From the NCBI GenBank assembly GCA_016872225.1, contig VHAW01000047.1:1-11806 (forward strand): a stretch of DNA of 11,806 nt. The letters are read 5' to 3'. A model generated the notes under the pieces. That model did not search any database, was not told the origin of the DNA, and saw nothing but the letters and a program-made list of their open reading frames with translations. Positions 7,630-11,806 of the stretch are shown piece by piece. Numbering within the stretch: the first letter of the stretch is position 1; each line of letters begins with the position of its first letter. The stretch comes from Sphingomonadales bacterium (lineage in GTDB: Bacteria; Bacteroidota; Bacteroidia; UBA7662). A program made the translations under genes and the position numbers.

Positions 7630-9423
7630 ATGGATTCCAACACCTACCGCCGCGGTGGCCACTTCCTGGTCTACCATCCGCTTCCCGAAGAAATTTTTGT
7701 CCGGGAAGACTTTGGCGAGGAACAACGCATGATGTTCCAGGCTGCCTCTGATTTTATGAAAACCGAAGTCGAGCCGCATTTACATCGCTTTGAACAAGGA
7801 GATTACACCTTGGTCGAAGAACTTATGCGCAAAGCCGGTCAATTAGGGCTTTTGAGCCTGTCGATGCCCGAAGCGTACGGAGGTCTTGGGATGGGCTTTA
7901 ACGTATCCATGCTGATATGTGAAGAAATTTCCAGCATGACTGGATCCCTCGCCACGACCTTCGGTGCCCATACCGGGATTGGCACCCTGCCCATACAGTA
8001 TTATGGATCAGTAGCCCTCAAGGAGCGTTTTTTGGGTAAAATTGCTACGGGTGAATGGATCTCGTGTTACAACCTCACCGAACCGGGTGCCGGTTCCGAC
8101 GCCAATTCCGGAAAAACCACCGCTGTCCTTACCGCGGATGGTCAACATTACGAAATTACAGGCCAAAAAATCTGGATTTCCAATGCCGGCTTTGCTAAGG
8201 TCTTTATTGTCTTTGCCCGTATTGAAGATGACAAAAACATTTCCTGCTTTGTCTTCCACCGGGATGATGTCCAGGGTTTGACCATGAACGCCGAGGAGCA
8301 CAAAATGGGCATCAAGTCCTCTTCGACCCGGCAAGTTTTTTACGATAAGGTCAAGGTGCCCGTGGATGCAATGTTGGGTCAGCGAGGTGACGGATTCAAA
8401 ATTGCGGTGAATGTTCTCAATGCAGGGCGCATCAAACTGGCTGCGGCCACCAACGGCGCAGCCTTCAAAGTCATCGGACTGATGAGTCGTTACGCCAACG
8501 AGCGCCATCAATTTGGTCAAGCCATCGGAACCTTTGGTGCGATTCAGGAAAAAATTGCCCGCTGTTCCGCATTGGTCTATGCGACCGACGCCGCTTTGTA
8601 CCGGGCAGGAGATGCCATTGAAAAGCTCCAGAACGCCCTGATGGCCGAAGGCAAAACCGAAGCAGAAGCCAAGCTCAAAGGCTTGGAAGAATTCGCGGTA
8701 GAATGCGCCATCCTCAAAATTTACGGATCCGAGGTGATAGCAATAGTCGCAGATGAAGGGGTTCAGCTCTACGGCGGCATGGGTTATTCAGCGGATGCAC
8801 CCATGGAGGCAGCCTACCGCGATGCTCGAATTTCCAGAATTTACGAAGGCACCAACGAGATCAACCGGATGCTCATTGTTGATATGATGTTACGAAAAGC
8901 CCTCAAAGGCGATGTAGATCTCCTGGGACCAGCCCGTAAAGTAGCCGGGGAGCTCATGGAAATTCCGGATTTTGGGGCCGAAGAACCCACCAACTACTTG
9001 GCCTCCGAATCCAAGATTCTCATGCAACTCAAAAAGGCCACGCTTCTGGTCGCAGGAGCTGCCGTGCAACATTACGGTACCGCTTTGGCCAATGAACAAG
9101 AAGCCCTCCTGCGGATGGCGGATATGACCATGGAAGTCTATGTCTTGGAGTCCGCCTTGCTCAAAACCTTGAAACTAGAACCGCGCTTTAACCCTCAAGA
9201 ACGTGAAATACGATCGGCCTTGATTAAACTTCAAGCCTATCATGCGGCCGAACAATGCATGAAAGCAGGCAAGGAAGTCATCCAGGGCCTTTCTGAAAAT
9301 GACGAGCAACGCATGATGCTGATGGGCCTACGTCGGTTCACCAAAACAATAGCCTACGATATCAAAGGCTTACGCCGTTTGGTGGCTACCCACGTTTTGG
9401 AAAAGAATGCCTACCCGTTCTAA
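7630..9423 (+). CDS. fadE: Acyl-CoA dehydrogenase, FadE type with C-terminal extension
   Basis: 597 residues, much longer than the roughly 390 of short- and medium-chain enzymes and close to Bacillus subtilis FadE. It is an FAD enzyme that makes trans-2-enoyl-CoA and should pass electrons to an electron-transfer flavoprotein that is not in this window. The N-terminus has the FadE-like lead 'RRGGHFLVYHPLPEEIFVRE' (7-26). The helical domain is followed by the dehydrogenase signature YNLTEPGAGSDA (147-158), the middle beta domain, and the second signature around 'YGGMGYSADAPMEAAYRDAR' (381-400). Glu406 in IYEGTNE is the candidate catalytic base. A charged helical insert sits at about 335-360. 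The last 170 residues form an extra helical domain like that of very-long-chain enzymes, which suggests long substrates and a dimer. The start at 7630, 11 bases after fadA, leaves the family N-terminus intact. No clear terminator follows. Confidence 0.95.
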   Translation: MDSNTYRRGGHFLVYHPLPEEIFVREDFGEEQRMMFQAASDFMKTEVEPHLHRFEQGDYTLVEELMRKAGQLGLLSLSMPEAYGGLGMGFNVSMLICEEISSMTGSLATTFGAHTGIGTLPIQYYGSVALKERFLGKIATGEWISCYNLTEPGAGSDANSGKTTAVLTADGQHYEITGQKIWISNAGFAKVFIVFARIEDDKNISCFVFHRDDVQGLTMNAEEHKMGIKSSSTRQVFYDKVKVPVDAMLGQRGDGFKIAVNVLNAGRIKLAAATNGAAFKVIGLMSRYANERHQFGQAIGTFGAIQEKIARCSALVYATDAALYRAGDAIEKLQNALMAEGKTEAEAKLKGLEEFAVECAILKIYGSEVIAIVADEGVQLYGGMGYSADAPMEAAYRDARISRIYEGTNEINRMLIVDMMLRKALKGDVDLLGPARKVAGELMEIPDFGAEEPTNYLASESKILMQLKKATLLVAGAAVQHYGTALANEQEALLRMADMTMEVYVLESALLKTLKLEPRFNPQEREIRSALIKLQAYHAAEQCMKAGKEVIQGLSENDEQRMMLMGLRRFTKTIAYDIKGLRRLVATHVLEKNAYPF

Positions 9424-9456
9424 GTCGCTCACGTCCCATTTGGGCCTGTTTGTCCT

Positions 9457-9464
9457 TAATTTTG
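9457..9464 (+). promoter_or_regulatory. -7 box of the promoter for the small membrane protein / fur-like pair
   Basis: TAATTTTG is a perfect TAnnTTTG. It lies 15 bases before the ATG at 9480, in the 56-base gap after fadE, so a short 5' leader of about 12 bases is expected. There is no TTTG at the ideal upstream distance; the nearest (9439-9442) leaves only 14 bases. The promoter may therefore be weak or depend on an activator. Confidence 0.5.
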
Positions 9465-9475
9465 GAACAAAATAA
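9457..9475. promoter_or_regulatory. 9-1-9 palindrome on the promoter, candidate Fur-family operator
   Basis: TAATTTTGG-A-ACAAAATAA is an inverted repeat around base 9466 with 7 of 9 positions paired; the inner ATTTTG / CAAAAT arms (9459-9464 and 9468-9473) are perfect. The 9-1-9 geometry and AT-richness are those of Fur-family sites, and it completely covers the -7 box. A Fur-family gene lies in the same transcription unit, so autoregulation is a natural reading. The sequence is not the classical E. coli Fur box. Confidence 0.45.
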
Positions 9476-9479
9476 GGTT

Positions 9480-9677
9480 ATGCACTTCAAATTAGCGGCT
9501 GTTTTTACGTTGCTCACCTTGCTTTGGACGGGATATATCGTAGCATCCTGCTTCATGGCCCCTAACCGGTTAGGCTATACCGATATGCTTCTATTGTGTG
9601 GCCTAATTGCGGCCATGGCATATTTTGCTACCCAAGGTGCCTACAAAGACGTTGACCAAGAGCGCCAAGGCCGATAG
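9480..9677 (+). CDS. Small two-helix inner-membrane protein of unknown function
   Basis: 65 residues from the ATG at 9480. An in-frame TTG at 9450 lies upstream of the predicted promoter box and is unlikely to be the start. There are two hydrophobic segments, about residues 5-25 (AAVFTLLTLLWTGYIVASC) and 35-53 (DMLLLCGLIAAMAYFA), joined by a short loop 'FMAPNRLGYT'. A polar, charged tail 'KDVDQERQGR' follows. I do not recognise a family. Support for its being real: the membrane-protein character, its own promoter box and short leader, and the overlap of its 3' end with the start of a fur-like gene, which implies coupling. It may be a membrane partner or a target of that regulator, but nothing in the sequence shows which. 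Confidence 0.65.
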   Translation: MHFKLAAVFTLLTLLWTGYIVASCFMAPNRLGYTDMLLLCGLIAAMAYFATQGAYKDVDQERQGR

Positions 9678-10098
9678 GGTTCAAGCCCTACTGGGCAGCC
9701 GATCCTTGAGGGTAACTCCCTTTCGTAAGGACCTGCTCAAGATTTTTTCAGAATCGCCCAATGCCATAAGCCAGGCTGAGCTTTTGGATCGCTTAGGTCC
9801 TTTCGCAGATCGAGTAACTCTTTACCGAAATCTCCAAACCCTGATGGAGGTTGGCTTGATCCATGAGGTTGTGGTTTCCAACCAGACTATTTGCTACGCT
9901 ATCTGCCTAGAGCATTGCGAATCCGGCGAACATCGGCACCAACATCTCCATTTTCACTGCCTTCAATGCCAGAAAACCCAGTGTTTGGAACCTTTGAATT
10001 CCCCCCCAATGCCCAAAATCCCCAAAGGGTTCAAGGTCTTGGAGTGGCAAACTGAAGTAAAAGGGTATTGTTCGACCTGTTTGAATCAGACCCCCTAG
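9652..10098 (+). CDS. Fur-family metal-dependent transcriptional regulator
   Basis: 148 residues if started at the TTG at 9652. This frame has no ATG before the domain, and this TTG gives about 19 residues before 'LRVTPFRKDLLKIF', normal for the family. A GTG at 9637 or TTG at 9607 is also possible. The chosen start overlaps the preceding gene by 26 bases. The winged-helix part includes the DNA-recognition segment RVTLYRNLQTL (54-64). The metal-binding part has a histidine-rich stretch HRHQHLHFH (94-102) running into Cys103-x-x-Cys106, and a C-terminal Cys140-x-x-Cys143; these two pairs are the usual structural zinc site. Fur, Zur and PerR act as metal- or peroxide-sensing repressors. The dense histidines would suit zinc sensing, but specificity cannot be assigned. 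The gene converges on the E2 gene 30 bases away. Confidence 0.88.
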   Translation: MTKSAKADRVQALLGSRSLRVTPFRKDLLKIFSESPNAISQAELLDRLGPFADRVTLYRNLQTLMEVGLIHEVVVSNQTICYAICLEHCESGEHRHQHLHFHCLQCQKTQCLEPLNSPPMPKIPKGFKVLEWQTEVKGYCSTCLNQTP

Positions 10099-10131
10099 GA
10101 CCGACTGGTCCATAAAACGCTTTGAGTTTTA
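10098..10131. terminator. Possible bidirectional terminator between convergent fur-like and E2 genes
   Basis: Two small perfect hairpins fill the 30-base convergent gap: GGACC-gact-GGTCC (10098-10111) and TAAAAC-gctttga-GTTTTA (10113-10131), the second overlapping the E2 stop codon. Neither is followed by a long T run, so termination strength is doubtful. The position between two converging genes is the main support. Confidence 0.35.
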
Positions 10132-11571
10132 AATACCTCTGGCCGAATCCCAACGCTCGAGGTATTCCGCCACACGCTTCACAAACATACCTCCGAGGAC
10201 TCCATCCACTACCCTGTGATCGTAGGAATGGGAGAGGAACATCATGTATCGAATGCCTATAAAATCTCCCTGAGGGGTTTCAATAACTGCTGGTCTTTTA
10301 CGTATGGCACCAACCGCTAGAATAGCTACCTGAGGTTGCGCAATGATGGGGGTTCCCATAACATTTCCAAAAGTGCCTACGTTGGATAAGGTGAACGTTC
10401 CACCTTGAATCTCCTCCGGTCGTAGTTTTCCCAGGCGCGCGCGGTTAGCCAAATCATTCACTCGTTTGGTTATTCCTACCAGGTTAAGTTGATCCGCGTG
10501 ATGAATAACCGGGACGATCAGATTTCCACTTGGCATAGCGGCAGCCATGCCGATATGAATTTCTTTGTGCTTGAGAATGCGGGTTCCGTCCACTGATACA
10601 TTAATCATCGGAAAATCCTGAATGGCTCTGACCACCGCCTCCACAAACATTGGGGTGAAGGTAAGTTTCTCGTTGAAACGTTTCTCGAATTCTACCTTGT
10701 GTTCTTCGCGCCAATAATGAAGATTGGTCACATCGGCCTCTACAAAGGAAGTGACATGGGCGGAGGTACGCTTGGAAGCCACCATATTTTCGGCAATCAA
10801 CCTGCGCATGCGATCCATCTCAATGATTTCAACCGACCCTGAACTAACCACTCCTTGAAGGCCAATTGAAGACTTTTCCGTCGAGTCCTTTGAGACCTGA
10901 ACGACAGTAGTGGCCTGCGCCATAAACGAATTTGGTTCTTCATTCACAGAAGGCGACCCCATGGAATATGATGCGGATGCATTATGCGACACCCCTTGCA
11001 ATCGACCTCCAGCCAAGTAGGATAGGAGGTCTTTCTTGGTGAGGCGCCCGCCATCCCCAGTACCTGGGATTCTATCCAATTCGGCCATAGGGATATTCTC
11101 CTGCCTAGCAATATTTAAAACCAAAGGCGAATAAAAACGCCCGGTTGCCACCGCTGCGGTACTTATTGGCGCGGCTGCCGGAATTGAACTCAAAACGCTT
11201 TGAACCTCTTCCAAATCGTTAGAAATGTGATCATAGCCGCCATGATTATTGCGAGCGGTTGAAGGGACGACCTTAGCGGTATTGGAGGCTACGGTTGAAC
11301 TCATAGAGGAATTAGAAGGCACCCCTTGGTCTTGCGTTTCCAAGACAGCCAAAACCGAGCCAACTTGGACAACATTGCCCTCAACATGGAGCATTTGAAT
11401 CAAGGTACCCCCCACAGGAGTGGGAACTTCCGAGTCCACTTTGTCAGTGGCAATTTCCAAAACCGCTTCATCCTTGGCGACCAAGTCCCCTTCCTGCTTG
11501 AGCCATTTGAGTACGGTTGCCTCGGTGATGCTTTCGCCCATTTTGGGCATTACCAATTCAAATCGCGCCAT
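10129..11571 (-). CDS. 2-oxo acid dehydrogenase complex E2 (dihydrolipoamide acyltransferase)
   Basis: 480 residues. It forms the core of a 2-oxo acid dehydrogenase complex and moves the acyl group from lipoyl-lysine to CoA. The N-terminal lipoyl domain (2-78) opens with 'FELVMPKMGESITEA', and the lipoylated residue is Lys44 in ATDKVDSEV. A flexible Ala/Ser/Thr linker (about 80-143) leads to the peripheral-subunit-binding domain (146-188, 'SPLVLNIARQENI', 'GGRLTKKDLLSYL'). A second linker (190-245) precedes the catalytic domain, with HSYDHRVVDG (448-457), where His452 and Asp456 are catalytic. The DKVDSEVP lipoyl motif resembles branched-chain or mixed-specificity E2 proteins more than typical SucB, so a branched-chain 2-oxo acid complex is my preferred guess; pyruvate or 2-oxoglutarate is not excluded. 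No E1 or E3 gene is present. The gene follows cinA by 57 bases and has a perfect -7 box of its own. Confidence 0.94.
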   Translation of the reverse strand: MARFELVMPKMGESITEATVLKWLKQEGDLVAKDEAVLEIATDKVDSEVPTPVGGTLIQMLHVEGNVVQVGSVLAVLETQDQGVPSNSSMSSTVASNTAKVVPSTARNNHGGYDHISNDLEEVQSVLSSIPAAAPISTAAVATGRFYSPLVLNIARQENIPMAELDRIPGTGDGGRLTKKDLLSYLAGGRLQGVSHNASASYSMGSPSVNEEPNSFMAQATTVVQVSKDSTEKSSIGLQGVVSSGSVEIIEMDRMRRLIAENMVASKRTSAHVTSFVEADVTNLHYWREEHKVEFEKRFNEKLTFTPMFVEAVVRAIQDFPMINVSVDGTRILKHKEIHIGMAAAMPSGNLIVPVIHHADQLNLVGITKRVNDLANRARLGKLRPEEIQGGTFTLSNVGTFGNVMGTPIIAQPQVAILAVGAIRKRPAVIETPQGDFIGIRYMMFLSHSYDHRVVDGVLGGMFVKRVAEYLERWDSARGI

Positions 11572-11575
11572 GGGT

Positions 11576-11583
11576 CAAATTTA
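11576..11583 (-). promoter_or_regulatory. -7 promoter box immediately before the E2 gene
   Basis: Read on the minus strand the sequence is TAAATTTG, a perfect TAnnTTTG, ending 4 bases before the ATG. The predicted start of transcription falls within a base or two of the start codon, giving a leaderless or near-leaderless mRNA. No TTTG is found at the ideal -33 position; a TTAG lies 21 bases upstream. The start codon itself is secure, because the lipoyl domain begins right after it. Confidence 0.5.
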
Positions 11584-11594
11584 AGGACAAACCC

Positions 11595-11620
11595 TGCGAA
11601 CGGACTAATTCCGTAACGCA
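11595..11620. repeat. 26-base interrupted inverted repeat between cinA and the E2 gene
   Basis: TGCG-a-ACGGA-ctaat-TCCGT-aa-CGCA pairs nine positions around a 5-base loop, with one small internal loop. It occupies the -33 region of the E2 promoter. It could be an operator, or a weak terminator for cinA, although no T run follows on the minus strand. Confidence 0.55.
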
Positions 11621-11628
11621 TTTGGACT

Positions 11629-11806
11629 TTAGGGCTCTGCTACAGGCTGACCAATCAGCACCCGCCAGAACAAAAACATGGCGGTCATAACCGCTCGCTC
11701 GATGATCAATTCGCGCCCCTCACCCAAAGAACGACGGTAGGTAAAGGTTCCCTCTGGGCCATGGATGCCAAAGCAAACCAAACCCACAGGTTTGTCAAGG
11801 CTACCG
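11629..11806 (-). CDS. cinA: CinA C-terminal domain (nicotinamide-nucleotide amidase), partial
   Basis: Only the last 58 residues are in the window; the gene continues past base 11806. The segment 'GSLDKPVGLVCFGIHGPEG' followed by a 'TYRRSLGEGRELIIERAV' helix is the typical end of the CinA C-terminal (PncC-like) domain, with the KPVG loop that helps form the active site. The domain deamidates nicotinamide mononucleotide to nicotinic acid mononucleotide in pyridine-nucleotide recycling. The full Bacteroidota protein normally also has an N-terminal molybdopterin-binding-like (COG1058) domain, which would lie outside. It runs in the same direction as the E2 gene with a 57-base gap that holds an inverted repeat and a promoter box. 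Assigned from a short fragment, but the motif is characteristic. Confidence 0.82.
   Translation of the reverse strand, partial: GSLDKPVGLVCFGIHGPEGTFTYRRSLGEGRELIIERAVMTAMFLFWRVLIGQPVAEP

Noticed and set aside
8008..8520. A 170-codon open frame on the minus strand
   Set aside because: It lies wholly inside fadE, whose signatures and catalytic residues are intact on the plus strand; it has no recognisable domain and no promoter. The same applies to the minus-strand frames at 1689-2180 and 3699-4037.
9450..9479. TTG at 9450 as the start of the small membrane protein
   Set aside because: It precedes the -7 box at 9457-9464 and would put ten polar residues before the first membrane helix. The ATG at 9480 is simpler.
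10114..11203. Direct repeat AAAACGCTTTGA at 10114-10125 and 11192-11203
   Set aside because: Twelve-base matches are expected a few times by chance in a window of this size, and one copy lies inside the E2 coding region.

Overview
The window looks like chromosomal DNA of a member of the Bacteroidota. Two neighbouring proteins carry C-terminal type IX secretion (T9SS, type A) sorting domains with YPNP motifs, a system essentially confined to this phylum. Several genes are also preceded by the Bacteroidota-specific -7 promoter box TAnnTTTG instead of sigma70-type -10 boxes. I cannot name a genus. No tRNA, rRNA, CRISPR array, insertion sequence or phage gene is visible, and no gene-free stretch exceeds about 130 bases.

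Layout. Bases 1-1660 hold two tandem paralogues of an exported Omp28-like, thioredoxin-fold protein with a T9SS tail. The first is cut by the window edge and ends in a strong intrinsic terminator. The second is followed after only 10 bases by a long-chain acyl-CoA synthetase (1671-3437). After a T-rich gap with a palindrome and a promoter comes a fatty-acid beta-oxidation operon (3568-9423): a MarR-type regulator, a 3-hydroxyacyl-CoA dehydrogenase/enoyl-CoA hydratase fusion (fadN), a thiolase (fadA) and an acyl-CoA dehydrogenase (fadE). The gene order, the protein lengths and the dehydrogenase-first domain order match Bacillus subtilis fadNAE, not Escherichia coli fadBA. Next is a two-gene unit, a 65-residue membrane protein overlapped by a Fur-family repressor (9480-10098). 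On the minus strand lie the 3' end of cinA and a lipoyl-bearing 2-oxo acid dehydrogenase E2 gene (10129-11571), which converges on the fur-like gene.

How it works together. The synthetase activates free fatty acids to acyl-CoA. FadE makes the trans-2-enoyl-CoA, FadN hydrates and oxidises it, and FadA releases acetyl-CoA. The MarR protein, translationally coupled to fadN, is the likely repressor and probably binds the 10-7-10 palindrome over its own promoter. The E2 subunit also produces acyl-CoA, but by another route (2-oxo acid decarboxylation). The electron-transfer flavoprotein needed by FadE is not in the window.

The genes themselves are mostly recognisable metabolic ones. The parts most worth checking are regulatory: a probably leaderless MarR mRNA with its operator, a Fur-like 9-1-9 palindrome lying on the promoter of the small-membrane-protein/fur pair, a 26-base inverted repeat over the E2 promoter, and the linkage of a surface/exported thioredoxin-like protein with an acyl-CoA synthetase.
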